Of a stretch of 64,000 bases of DNA, positions 53,151 through 61,598 are shown piece by piece. This DNA comes from an uncultured Collinsella sp. (GTDB lineage: Bacteria > Actinomycetota > Coriobacteriia > Coriobacteriales > Coriobacteriaceae). Numbering within the stretch: position 1 is the stretch's first letter; every line of letters starts with the position of its first letter. The stretch lies in contig CABVDJ010000005.1 of the NCBI GenBank assembly GCA_902497025.1, positions 12,576 through 76,575 on the forward strand, in the 5' to 3' direction. A program made the translations under genes and the position numbers. Under the pieces are notes generated by a model. That model saw only the letters and a list, made by a program, of their open reading frames with translations. It did no database searches and was not told the DNA's origin.

Positions 53151-54314
53151 CTACAGGGTTTCGATGAAGGCGGCGATGCGGGTCTCGATCTGACCCATGT
53201 CGCCATTGCTGTAATCGGTCTCAATCTTCATGTACGGAATGCCCGCACCCTCGACAGCCTCCTGCATGCGCGCGCTCTCAACGTTGAAGGTGTGGCAGGC
53301 CTGCAGCACGCTCTCGACCACGCCATCGACATGGTACTTCTCGCACATAGCCAGCGTGTTACCCATGCGACCGTCGTTGGGCGTCATGACCGAGCAGTTG
53401 ATGTCCAGGTAGCGGTCGGCGATGGCGCGCAGGATATCGGGAGCCTCCGGGTCGATCATCATGGCCGCCGTGCGCTCGCCCGAGCAGTCGTCCATGCACA
53501 CGACCACACCGCCGTTGGACTCGATAGTACGGCCGATCTTGTTGATCACGCCGCCCACCGGGCAGCCGGTGATCAGAATGCGCTTGGCGTCTGCCGCGAC
53601 CGGGCGCTCACCCGCGTCGTAGGTCTCGCGCAGCCTGGCAACCTTTTGCTCCAGCTGCTGCGTATAGGCCTCGATATCAAAGCTGAACGTACCGGCAAAC
53701 ATGGTGCTCATCAGATCGACGCCGCTCATGGCCGCCGGCTGGTTGGCCTGCAGCGCAAACATCTCGAGCTGGGCCGCACGCAAGCGGTTGCGGCGACGGA
53801 CGACAGCACGAAGGTCGTCATCGGTGATCGTAATACCGTAGAAGTTCTCGAGCTCCTCCTTGAGCAGGCGGCACTCCTCGTACCAGCCTTCACGCTCGTA
53901 GGCGCGATCGCGACCCTGCGGCAGGTGCAGAATGTGCGTACGCTTGAGCTCGTTGAGTAGCTCGTACATCTTCTTCTTGCCGTCGCAGGTGGTCTCACCG
54001 ATGATCATGTCGCTAAAGTACGTAAACGGGCACTTTTGCGAGTAGGCAAAGCCGTACGTCGACTTGATGAGCGGACAGAGATTTGCCGGCAGCACCTTCT
54101 CGGCCTCGGGAATCACCTCGTCGGACGTGCCGCACAGCGCCACGCTCGCAGCCCCCGCGGCATCGATAATCTCGAGCGGCGTGTAGCTGCACAGAAAACC
54201 GACCAGGCGATTACCCGCCTGCTTATAATCCTTGACGCGAATAAACGCCGCCTTGCGCTGCTCGTTGAACTCCTCAAACGTGCGCGGCAACGGCTGCTCA
54301 ATATTTTCCGACAT
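53151..54314 (-). CDS. Double-cubane cluster / 2-hydroxyacyl-CoA dehydratase D-component family protein 1
   Basis: A 387-residue Fe-S protein of the HgdB/YjiM family. The signature 'NLCPLIKSTYGFAYSQKC' followed by 'IIGETTCDGKKKMYELL' supplies cluster cysteines. 'LITGCPVGGVINKIG' and 'CMDDCSGERT' are typical of the C-terminal half. With the ATPase activator it would catalyse a low-potential reduction; no CoA-transferase gene is near, favouring a double-cubane reductase over an acyl-CoA dehydratase. The ATG at 54314 has TAGGAG upstream. It is shorter than its paralogue at 54465. Confidence 0.85.
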   Translation of the reverse strand: MSENIEQPLPRTFEEFNEQRKAAFIRVKDYKQAGNRLVGFLCSYTPLEIIDAAGAASVALCGTSDEVIPEAEKVLPANLCPLIKSTYGFAYSQKCPFTYFSDMIIGETTCDGKKKMYELLNELKRTHILHLPQGRDRAYEREGWYEECRLLKEELENFYGITITDDDLRAVVRRRNRLRAAQLEMFALQANQPAAMSGVDLMSTMFAGTFSFDIEAYTQQLEQKVARLRETYDAGERPVAADAKRILITGCPVGGVINKIGRTIESNGGVVVCMDDCSGERTAAMMIDPEAPDILRAIADRYLDINCSVMTPNDGRMGNTLAMCEKYHVDGVVESVLQACHTFNVESARMQEAVEGAGIPYMKIETDYSNGDMGQIETRIAAFIETL

Positions 54315-54347
54315 ATAACTCCTAAACCTTTCAACCAACCAAGGAAA

Positions 54348-54449
54348 CGGCTTTCCCAGGTGCCCGAGGTTGCCGTAAAAGAGGAGCGCCGCGTACTATG
54401 GTACACAAGCGACGGTTTGAACGGCAAGATCGGGTGCCCGGGAAAGCCG
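54348..54449. repeat. Nested hairpin in the mRNA between the two double-cubane genes
   Basis: Outer arms cggctttcccaggtgcccga (54348-54367) and tcgggtgcccgggaaagccg (54430-54449) pair with few mismatches. An inner stem ttgccgt/acggcaa (54370-54376, 54421-54427) and a further GTAC-containing hairpin sit inside. It ends 16 bases from the upstream gene's stop. Confidence 0.7.
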
Positions 54450-54464
54450 CCGGGGCGGATAGTC

Positions 54465-55748
54465 CTAAATGGTCTCCAAGAAAGCTTCGATCCTGGTTTG
54501 TAACTGACCTGCATCCTCGCCGGCGTAGTCGGTCGTGATGTGCATGAACGGAATGCCGGCCTCCTCGGCGGCCTTCTCCACGGCGAAGGACTCCATTTCG
54601 TAGAGTGTGCAGAACTGCAAGGCCACGTCGACGATGCCGTCGGCATGCAGGTCGTGCGCCATCTGGACGATGTCCTTCATGCGCTGGTCGTTGGGCGTAA
54701 AGACGGCGCAGTTGATCTTAAAGTAGCGCTCGGCGATGGCGTCGAGCATCTCGTCGACCGTCTCGCCGGACTCGTCGACCAGGTCCTTGTAGTAGCGCGA
54801 GCCCGTGCAGGACTCCTCGCCCACCACGACGCCGCCGGCCTTCTCGATGAGGTTGAACAGCTTCCAGTTGGGCACGGCCACGGGCGTGCCGGTGTACAGG
54901 ATGCGCTTGGTCCCCTTGGGCGCCACGCCCTCGCCTGCCTCGACACGCTGCTCGCACTCAGCCGCCATATCGTTGATGGCTCCGGTCAGACGTGGCGTGT
55001 CGTCCATAAACGCGGCCTGAACGGTCAGCAAGCTATCGAGACCGCTGATAGGCGCCGGGTCGGCAGCGCGGGTCGCAGCCAGACGCTGCAGAGCGCGACG
55101 CTTCTCATTGACGGCGTGGATGGCGGCCTTCAGACGCTCGGGCGTAATCTTGACGCCACACTCTTCCTCGATCTTGGCGGCGAGTTTCTTGACCTCGGCC
55201 TTCCAGGTCACGAGCGTCGACTCGTCGTGCACGTTGGGAATATCCATGACGTACATGTTCTTTTGCGTTGCAAAGAACTCATAGGCTTTCTTCTTGCCGT
55301 CGCAGGTGTTCTCGCCTACCACCAAGTCACTCGACTCAATGTAGGGGCAGACCTCGCCCAGCTTAAAGCCGGCAAAGCTCTTGATGAGCGGACAGGTGTT
55401 GCGCGGCAGGTGCTCCTCGACCTTGTCCGTTGCCCAGTCGGCACCCGAGCACAGGCCCACGGGGATGCCGTCACAGGCAAGTACGATCTCCTCGGGCACG
55501 TACACGCAGAACGAGCCCACGATCTTGGTGGCCTCGCCGGCCTCCTTCTTGTCGAGCATCTCCTTAATGCGACCGCTATGGATGTTGGTGGCCACAAAGT
55601 CCAGGTAGGACGTGGACTTGGGGCGATTGTTCTGCGTAAGGAACATATCGCCGTACATCTGGCCCACGGCGCCCAGCAGCATATCGTGGTCGGCAAGATT
55701 CATGCCGAGGCTCTCCCACATCGGATGGAAATCAAATTCTTCAGCCAT
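54465..55748 (-). CDS. Double-cubane cluster / 2-hydroxyacyl-CoA dehydratase D-component family protein 2
   Basis: A 427-residue paralogue of the next gene. 'RNTCPLIKSFAGFKLGEVC' and 'LVVGENTCDGKKKAYEFF' carry the same cysteine pattern; the C-terminal half contains 'LYTGTPVAVPNW' and 'EESCTGSRYY'. Length is close to that of the characterised double-cubane cluster proteins (about 420 residues). It is the first large gene of the operon. GAGGGGAAC lies upstream of the ATG at 55748. Substrate is unknown. Confidence 0.87.
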   Translation of the reverse strand: MAEEFDFHPMWESLGMNLADHDMLLGAVGQMYGDMFLTQNNRPKSTSYLDFVATNIHSGRIKEMLDKKEAGEATKIVGSFCVYVPEEIVLACDGIPVGLCSGADWATDKVEEHLPRNTCPLIKSFAGFKLGEVCPYIESSDLVVGENTCDGKKKAYEFFATQKNMYVMDIPNVHDESTLVTWKAEVKKLAAKIEEECGVKITPERLKAAIHAVNEKRRALQRLAATRAADPAPISGLDSLLTVQAAFMDDTPRLTGAINDMAAECEQRVEAGEGVAPKGTKRILYTGTPVAVPNWKLFNLIEKAGGVVVGEESCTGSRYYKDLVDESGETVDEMLDAIAERYFKINCAVFTPNDQRMKDIVQMAHDLHADGIVDVALQFCTLYEMESFAVEKAAEEAGIPFMHITTDYAGEDAGQLQTRIEAFLETI

Positions 55749-55907
55749 GACGGTTCCCCTCTCGAACCAAAAACGGATAACAGCGGTATCGATGCACGAC
55801 GGGCGACGATTGCCCGGCCGTGCTCAAACCCGGAATTTTAGGGAACCTGCCTTGCGGTCGATTATTTAGCTGTGCGTCGTCTCTCCCGGAGCCGTGAACA
55901 TACCTGC

Positions 55908-55976
55908 TCATATGCGACTCCGAGCCATATACAGGGCGCGCGCGGCAACGCGGCGAATGTATGTCGTCTGCGGCAT
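55908..55976 (-). CDS. Possible short peptide (22 residues) with in-frame UGA at its end
   Basis: The frame starts at ATG 55976 after AAAAGGAGGGTGCGCAC, one of the best ribosome sites in the window, and runs 22 codons (begins MPQTTYIRR, ends MARSRI; strongly basic). The stop is UGA at 55908-55910; the frame then stays open for 13 codons to a TAA at 55866-55868. It lies in the leader of the selenium operon. It may be a leader peptide, a small protein, or, if UGA is read as selenocysteine, a 36-residue selenopeptide. No convincing SECIS was seen, and no family is recognised. Confidence 0.45.
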   Translation of the reverse strand: MPQTTYIRRVAARALYMARSRI

Positions 55977-56133
55977 GTGCGCACCCTCCTTTTATCTTAT
56001 CGAAGGCAACTATATCAGCGGTCATCGACCATGCGAACACCGTTGACATTCGTACGACAGCGTCGTGTGCCGTCGTTTAATAAATAATTATCTTGATTGA
56101 TAAGAGTTTGTCATCCCTCATTCGGCGAGCGAC

Positions 56134-56168
56134 AAGACAAAGCCGCCGAGGCTTATATCCCCGACGGC
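56134..56168 (-). terminator. modC terminator
   Basis: Minus strand: GCCGTCGGGG pairs with CCTCGGCGGC (two G-U pairs), loop ATATAAG, followed by TTTGTCTT. Confidence 0.75.
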
Positions 56169-56179
56169 ATTACCCGGCG

Positions 56180-57250
56180 CTACCGACAAACCAAATGGAT
56201 CCTACTCGCATCGAAGTGCATGCGCAGCGTCTCGCCTGCTTGCGGCAGCTCGTCGACAGGCACGCCCACCTTGTTGACCTTCCACTGCAGACGCGTGGGC
56301 GCATCAGCGCGCGGCACGTCCAGCAGCACCAGCCGCTCAAAGCGCGAATCACTCAGACGGGCCACGTGCAAATCATAGCTGTTGCGACCCCGCCCCGCGC
56401 GATTGTCAACATGGAAGTAGCTTGCGCGAATGCCCAGGTACGCCACATTATCGGGAACCGCGCGACCCACGTTAAAGCTCATGCCCCAGTCGAGGGCCTC
56501 AACTTCTTCGTCGCCGATCTTGCGCGCCCGGCTTGTGTTCTTGCAGCCCGTCAGGCGCAGCGCCGCCAGCGTCTGCGGACGGCGGACCACGTCCTCGACT
56601 GAGCCGATCTCCTCAACATGCCCGTCGTGCATCACGCAGATGCGCTGGCACAGGCGGCACGCTTCGTCGATGTCGTGGCTCACGTAGAGCACGGTGCGGT
56701 TGCATACATCGAACAGGTCGAGCATATTCTGCTCGAGGGCGCTCTTAAGATAGGAATCGAGTGCGCTCATGGGCTCGTCGAACATAAAGATACCCGGATG
56801 CGCCGCCACCATGCGCGCAAGCGCCACACGTTGCTGCTGACCGCCCGAGAGTCGCACGGGATAGCGGTCGGCAAAATCGGCCAGTCCAAAGATACCCAGG
56901 TAGCGCTCGGCGAGCTTTTTGCGCGCGGCGGCGTCGCCCGCATCCTTTACACCGGCGCATACGTTATCGGCCACCGTCATGTTGGGGAAAAGCTGATAGT
57001 TTTGGAACAGCAGGGCGCATTTTCGCTCCTGGGGCGACAGGTTGATGCCCGCCGCCGAGTCAAAAAAGGTCACGCCGTTGACGACGATCTTGCCCTCGTC
57101 GGGCGTCTCAACACCGGCAATGCAGCGCAGCGTGCAGCTCTTGCCGCAGCCCGAGGCACCAAGCAGCGCCACACGCTCCTCGCCGGCCTCAAGCTGCATA
57201 TCGAGCATAAACCCCGGATAGCGCTTTTTTATGTCCAGAACGAGTGACAT
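56180..57250 (-). CDS. modC: Molybdate ABC transporter ATP-binding protein
   Basis: A 356-residue ATPase driving molybdate import. Walker A 'GASGCGKSCTLR', signature 'LSGGQQQRVALARMV', Walker B 'IFMFDEPMSALD' and switch His in 'YVSHDIDEA' are all present. The last ~120 residues should be the TOBE-like regulatory domain. It follows modB by three bases with a G-rich ribosome site and ends in a terminator. Context with ModA and molybdoenzymes supports molybdate rather than sulfate. Confidence 0.93.
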   Translation of the reverse strand: MSLVLDIKKRYPGFMLDMQLEAGEERVALLGASGCGKSCTLRCIAGVETPDEGKIVVNGVTFFDSAAGINLSPQERKCALLFQNYQLFPNMTVADNVCAGVKDAGDAAARKKLAERYLGIFGLADFADRYPVRLSGGQQQRVALARMVAAHPGIFMFDEPMSALDSYLKSALEQNMLDLFDVCNRTVLYVSHDIDEACRLCQRICVMHDGHVEEIGSVEDVVRRPQTLAALRLTGCKNTSRARKIGDEEVEALDWGMSFNVGRAVPDNVAYLGIRASYFHVDNRAGRGRNSYDLHVARLSDSRFERLVLLDVPRADAPTRLQWKVNKVGVPVDELPQAGETLRMHFDASRIHLVCR

Positions 57251-57253
57251 GGC

Positions 57254-58696
57254 CTATCGACCCCCCTGCATAGCGGGCTCATCGCGCATGAGCTCGGCCA
57301 GCGCCTCGCGATCGATACGCAGCGCATCGCCACCGGCGGGATCGAGCGAATCGCCCTGTCCGGCAAGCTCTTTGGCCTGCTTGCGCTCCGCACGGGAAAG
57401 ACCACGCTCGCGGTACTTTTGCGAATGTGCCGTGTACATGTTGATGAATAGGATGACCAGGAAGCTGAACGCAATTACGACCACGACCCAAAAGAGGGCC
57501 ACCGACGTGTTGCCGCCCATCCACTCAAAGTAGATGGCGATGGGGATGGTCTGGGTAATGCCGGCGTAGTTGCCCGCAAAGAACAGGGTGCAGCCAAACT
57601 CGCCCATCGCGCGGGCAAAGGCGAGCACCGTGCCGGCGGCAATCGAGGGCCAGCCAAGCGGCATCATAAGCTTGGTAAAGATGCGACGCTCGGACCAGCC
57701 CAGCGTGCGCGCCGCATCGAGCATCTGCGTGTCGAGGCTCTCAAAGGCTCCGAGCGCCGTGCGGTAGACCAGGGGAAACGACACAACGACGGCAGATATC
57801 ACCGCCGCAGGCCAGGTAAAGACGATCGAGATGCCGTGCGCGATGAGCCACCGACCGACCCCGGTCGATCGACCAAATAGCATAAGCAGCAGAAAGCCGC
57901 AGACCGTGGGCGGCAGCACCATAGGAATCGTGAAGACCGAATCGAGCAGGCCCTTGATGCGACTCGAGGTACCCATAGTCTTCCACGCGGCGAACAGGCC
58001 CAGCGCAAAGGAGATCAGCAGGGCAAGGCCGCTCGTTTTAATGGACACCCAAAACGGTCGGTAGTCGATGCAGCCCAATAAGGAGGCCAGAGAGGTCAAG
58101 GGCCCCTGCTCATCCCGCAACACGACAGACGACGCTTCTACCATTTGAGCGCTATCAAGCCAACGCGCGCCGCCCTTGGCATCACCCGAGGCTGATGCAA
58201 TCACCACATAGCGGTCCCCATCCGCACCGCGCTCGTCAAAGCCATAGGTATACCCGCCGGCGTCAAACGTTGTTTCCGCCGTGACATACCAAGGAAGATC
58301 CACGTCCCCTAGCCGCGCACCTCCCATGCAGTTTGCACTGTCGAGCTTACAGACGAGGGCCTTGAGACCCGATACGCACTCGTTATCCTGCGGATCCAAT
58401 CCATACTTCTCGACCGCTTTGGGCGATATCCACACAACAACGCGGTCGGCAGCAGGCGCCACTACAAGGTCCACGTCCTCGTCAACGGGAAACCGGTAGC
58501 CCTCAGGCTGGCCCTCCATGGCACGAGCGGTCCCCTTGGCCAATCGCTCAAAACCCTCGATCCCATAGGAAAGCCCATGAGCGGTCGCAGCAACCTGGGC
58601 CCCGTCCTCAGCGTCCCCAGCAAACGCAAATCCCGGCACCCAGCAAAGCGCGAAGGTCAAAGCACAGGCGACAAGCATGCGGAATCTATTAAGCAC
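57254..58696 (-). CDS. modB: Molybdate ABC permease with large exported N-terminal domain
   Basis: About 480 residues, twice the usual ModB length. The N-terminus is a signal-like helix ('MLVACALTFALCWVPGFAFA') followed by about 190 residues of soluble, probably extracytoplasmic sequence with no recognised domain. The permease proper begins around residue 220 ('FWVSIKTSGLALLISFALGLFAAW'), with 'VLPPTVCGFLLLMLFG' and the ATPase-contact loop 'DAARTLGWSERRIFTKLMMP'. A hydrophilic tail of about 55 residues ends it. The start is taken as GTG 58696, six bases after GGAG. The extra domain could act in substrate capture. Confidence 0.88.
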   Translation of the reverse strand: MLNRFRMLVACALTFALCWVPGFAFAGDAEDGAQVAATAHGLSYGIEGFERLAKGTARAMEGQPEGYRFPVDEDVDLVVAPAADRVVVWISPKAVEKYGLDPQDNECVSGLKALVCKLDSANCMGGARLGDVDLPWYVTAETTFDAGGYTYGFDERGADGDRYVVIASASGDAKGGARWLDSAQMVEASSVVLRDEQGPLTSLASLLGCIDYRPFWVSIKTSGLALLISFALGLFAAWKTMGTSSRIKGLLDSVFTIPMVLPPTVCGFLLLMLFGRSTGVGRWLIAHGISIVFTWPAAVISAVVVSFPLVYRTALGAFESLDTQMLDAARTLGWSERRIFTKLMMPLGWPSIAAGTVLAFARAMGEFGCTLFFAGNYAGITQTIPIAIYFEWMGGNTSVALFWVVVVIAFSFLVILFINMYTAHSQKYRERGLSRAERKQAKELAGQGDSLDPAGGDALRIDREALAELMRDEPAMQGGR

Positions 58697-58764
58697 GAAA
58701 AGCTCCAAGCGAATACAAGGACGGAGTAAAACACAAAACGATAGAATTATCGCGCCAAGCCGTA

Positions 58765-59640
58765 CTACGCGGAAAGCTCAAAGCCGTACTTGGCCCAAAT
58801 CTTCTGAGCCTTCTTGTTAGACAGGCAGAAGTCGATAAACGCCTTGGCCTCGCCGGCGTGCTCGGAGCCATCGGCGACAGCACCCGGGTACACGATGGGC
58901 TTGTGCGAATCCTCAGGACACGCGAAGGCCTCCTCGATGCCGTCGTAGCGGAAGATATCGGAGCTGTAGACAAAACCGGCCACGCAGTCGCCTGTGGACA
59001 CATAGGCGGCGGCGGTACCAACTTTGTCGGCCAGAGCGACCTTGTCGGCGATCTCGGGAGCATACTCGCCGTCGTCGCCCTCGGTGCCGGTGTAGAGGCC
59101 CACGGAGGCCAGGGCCTGGTTGGCGTACTTGCCGGCGGGAACGGTCTTGGCGTCGCCGATGGCGATCTTGCCGTCCAGATTCGCGACGTCGGCGATGGCC
59201 TCGACCATGGTGTCGGAGCCCTCGGCGCGAATGATCACGAGGTCGTTGACGAACATATCCTCACGGGTGTCGGCGGCGACGAGCTCGGCGGTCTCAGCGT
59301 TATCCATGGTGCCCTTGGAAGCGGTGATGAGCACGTCGACCGTGGCGCCGGCACGCATCTGCTCGACGAGGTCGCCGGAGGCCTTAAACTGCGTGTCGGC
59401 AAAGGTGGTGCCGGTCTGGTCGGTGTAGAGCTCCTGGACCTCGGGCAGGGCCTTCTCGAGCGAGTTGGCGGCAAAGACCTGCAGCTTGACAGCCTTCTTC
59501 TTAGAGGAAGACTTGGCGGAGCCGGCATCGGAACCAGCGGGCTCGGACGTCTTGTTGCCCGAGCAGCCAGCAAGGCCAAGGCCGGCGGCAGCGGCAGCAG
59601 AAAGCGAGACAAAACCGCGGCGTGAAACCATATCGAACAT
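58765..59640 (-). CDS. modA: Molybdate-binding lipoprotein
   Basis: A 291-residue solute-binding protein. The N-terminus combines a twin-arginine pattern ('SRRGFVSLSAAAAAG') with a lipobox ('LGLAGC'), so it is probably exported folded and anchored as a lipoprotein. The mature part shows ModA features: 'LQVFAANSLEKALPEVQELY', 'VDVLITASKGTMDNA' and 'GDCVAGFVYSSDI'. The ATG at 59640 has AAAGGG upstream. A minus-strand TATAAT lies at 59701-59706. It is first in modABC. Confidence 0.93.
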   Translation of the reverse strand: MFDMVSRRGFVSLSAAAAAGLGLAGCSGNKTSEPAGSDAGSAKSSSKKKAVKLQVFAANSLEKALPEVQELYTDQTGTTFADTQFKASGDLVEQMRAGATVDVLITASKGTMDNAETAELVAADTREDMFVNDLVIIRAEGSDTMVEAIADVANLDGKIAIGDAKTVPAGKYANQALASVGLYTGTEGDDGEYAPEIADKVALADKVGTAAAYVSTGDCVAGFVYSSDIFRYDGIEEAFACPEDSHKPIVYPGAVADGSEHAGEAKAFIDFCLSNKKAQKIWAKYGFELSA

Positions 59641-59700
59641 GTTCAACCCTTTCGAACGCGACGCCCGGGCACCCCGCCACGGGCTTTATTCTGTAATTAG

Positions 59701-59772
59701 ATTATACTTTCGTGCGAATAATGTTTGCGATAAATATTCCTCATCTGATAATTATCTTTTACCGATAACCAC
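59701..59772 (-). promoter_or_regulatory. modA promoter region with candidate operator
   Basis: A minus-strand TATAAT (59701-59706) gives the likely -10 box. About 40 bases upstream, ATAATTATCTT followed after five bases by GATAA (plus-strand reading, about 59749-59768) recurs almost identically at 56086-56105 upstream of the double-cubane/selenium operon. It could bind a shared regulator such as a ModE-like protein. Confidence 0.45.
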
Positions 59773-59797
59773 GAAACGGCCCCCGCTGTCGCTGCAT

Positions 59798-59832
59798 AAA
59801 AAAGGCGGAACAGCCCGTAAGGTCGCTCCGCC
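59798..59832 (-). terminator. Terminator of the moeA-mog operon
   Basis: Minus strand: GGCGGA...TCCGCC stem followed by TTTTTT, 14 bases after the mog stop. It separates this operon from modABC. Confidence 0.85.
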
Positions 59833-59845
59833 GCAGGTAGTGCGC

Positions 59846-60325
59846 TTATTTGGTGTGCCCGCCGCCCGCCGTCATTTGGGCCGCATGCTCCAGCTGGTCG
59901 CTCACGGCCTCCCAGCTTTCGCGGGCGGCTTTCGTAGATCCCGGAAAATTGATGACAAGCGTATGCCCACGCTGCATGCACACTGCGCGCGAGAGCATGG
60001 CGCGGCGCGTCTTGGTCATGGAGTAGGCACGGATTGCCTCGGCAATACCCGGCACATCACGGTCGCAGACGGTACGCGTCGCCTCGGGCGTCACATCGCG
60101 CATCGAAAGACCCGTGCCACCGCAGGTGAGCACGACATTGGCGTGGCACTCATCGGCGGCTTCCGCAATGGCATCACCGATTTCGCTGACGTCGTCGCGC
60201 ACGACCACGTGTGAGGAGACCGTCCATCCCTGCGCCACGATGAGTTCCTCGAGCACGGCTCCAGCCTCGTCCTGTGCAAGATCGCGCGTGTCCGAACACG
60301 TCACGATCGATATCTTCAACTCCAT
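59846..60325 (-). CDS. mog: Molybdopterin adenylyltransferase-like, MogA/MoaB family
   Basis: A 159-residue protein activating molybdopterin with AMP before metal insertion. The family site 'VLTCGGTGLSMRDVTPEAT' is present, with N-terminal 'ISIVTCSDTRD'. The ATG at 60325 has AGGAGG six bases upstream; the longer frame overlaps moeA and is rejected. It is 10 bases after moeA. Mog and MoaB are hard to tell apart by sequence alone. Confidence 0.9.
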   Translation of the reverse strand: MELKISIVTCSDTRDLAQDEAGAVLEELIVAQGWTVSSHVVVRDDVSEIGDAIAEAADECHANVVLTCGGTGLSMRDVTPEATRTVCDRDVPGIAEAIRAYSMTKTRRAMLSRAVCMQRGHTLVINFPGSTKAARESWEAVSDQLEHAAQMTAGGGHTK

Positions 60326-60335
60326 AGCATTCCTC

Positions 60336-61598
60336 CTACAACACGGCGTCCTCAGGCAGGTCGACACGCACGACATCCACGACGTCGCCCGCCTTGAGCT
60401 CGCACGGCCCTTCGTCAATACGCAGCAGGCAGTTGGCCCGCTGCATCGTGCCGAGCAGCGCCGAATTCTGCGTCTTAGCCTCGGTCACCAACAACTCACC
60501 GGTCTCGGGGTCGCGCAAAACCGTGGCGCGATCGAAGAAGCGGCGATGCTGTCGCTTTTTCACGCCATGCGTGAGCGTCGCCTGTTGCACGGGACGCGCA
60601 CCCTCGGCAAAGCCGCGCATCTTGCGAATCGCCGGGCGGGCAAGCATCTCAAAGCCCACATACGCCGCCGCGGGATTGCCCGAAAGCCCCAAATATGGCT
60701 TGTCCCCAAGCAGACCAAACGTGATGGCCTTGCCCGGACGCATCGAGATGCGATCGAACAGCACCTCGCCCTCGCGCCTGACCAGCGCCGTCACATAGTC
60801 GTAATCGCCCGAAGAGGCGCCACCGCTCGTAATGACAAAATCGCACTCTCGCGTGGCGCGATGCACCAGCTCGGCAATCGCCTGCTCATCATCGGGTGCA
60901 ATGCCGTAGAACACGGGCTCGGCGCCGGCATCGAGTGCTTCGGCCATCAACGCCGACGAGTTGGAATCGCGAATCTGCCCGCGCGCCGGCAGCTCACCCG
61001 GCGCGACCAGCTCCGTGCCCAGCGAGATAATGCCCACGCGCGGAGCGGCATGTACCTTCACGCTCGCGTATCCGGCACTTGCCAGCAAGCCGGCGCCCGC
61101 CGGAGCCACAACCTCGCCAGCACGCATCACGACGTCGCCGGCATGGGCCTCCTCGGCGGCAGAGCGAACGTTCTCCCCCACCTTGGCCGGCGCCGAGAAC
61201 CCCACACGCGAGCCCTCGTTGCCGTCACCGTCGAGCACATCGACGATCTCGTACTTCACCACGGCATCGGCACCCTCGGGTACCGGCGCGCCCGTCATGA
61301 TGCGGACCGTCTCGCCCGCGCCGATTGCGCCCTCAAACACATGGCCCGCGGCCTCGTGTCCGATAACGTCGAGCGTCACCGGCGCCTCGCCAGATGCCTG
61401 CGCCAAGTCCGCCGAGCTCACGGCATATCCGTCCATAGCGCTGTTGGCAAACGGCGAGATGTCGATATCGGCCACCGCGTCCTCGGCCAAGGGAAAACCA
61501 GCCGCCTGCCACACGGGAATCTCGACGAGATCGGTCGGAGCAACGTGCGACAGGACAATCGACTGCGCGTCCTCCAACGGAATGAGCTTCTCTGCCAT
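60336..61598 (-). CDS. moeA: Molybdopterin molybdenumtransferase
   Basis: A 420-residue enzyme inserting molybdate into adenylated molybdopterin. The N-terminal segment 'DISPFANSAMDGYAV' contains the family Asp and Ser. 'VITSGGASSGDYDYV' is the MogA-like domain motif, and 'SGNPAAAYVGFE' follows. The ATG at 61598 has AGAGGTG upstream. With mog it supplies the final steps of cofactor synthesis for the three molybdoenzymes in this window. Confidence 0.95.
   Translation of the reverse strand: MAEKLIPLEDAQSIVLSHVAPTDLVEIPVWQAAGFPLAEDAVADIDISPFANSAMDGYAVSSADLAQASGEAPVTLDVIGHEAAGHVFEGAIGAGETVRIMTGAPVPEGADAVVKYEIVDVLDGDGNEGSRVGFSAPAKVGENVRSAAEEAHAGDVVMRAGEVVAPAGAGLLASAGYASVKVHAAPRVGIISLGTELVAPGELPARGQIRDSNSSALMAEALDAGAEPVFYGIAPDDEQAIAELVHRATRECDFVITSGGASSGDYDYVTALVRREGEVLFDRISMRPGKAITFGLLGDKPYLGLSGNPAAAYVGFEMLARPAIRKMRGFAEGARPVQQATLTHGVKKRQHRRFFDRATVLRDPETGELLVTEAKTQNSALLGTMQRANCLLRIDEGPCELKAGDVVDVVRVDLPEDAVL

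Larger units (their letters stand above)
55749..56179. other. 431-base region upstream of the double-cubane operon
   Basis: Holds a short open frame with an excellent ribosome site (55908-55976), an AT-rich stretch (56075-56110) with motif ATAATTATCTT, and the modC terminator (56134-56168). A longer minus-strand open frame (55741-56049) has no ribosome site and no recognisable domain. Confidence 0.6.

Noticed and set aside
55741..56049. 102-residue minus-strand open frame
   Set aside because: No ribosome site and no family resemblance; the nested 22-codon frame with a strong ribosome site in another frame is a better candidate.
55749..56100. Molybdenum-cofactor riboswitch upstream of the double-cubane operon
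   Set aside because: Several hairpins can be drawn, but the conserved Moco-motif elements could not be recognised.
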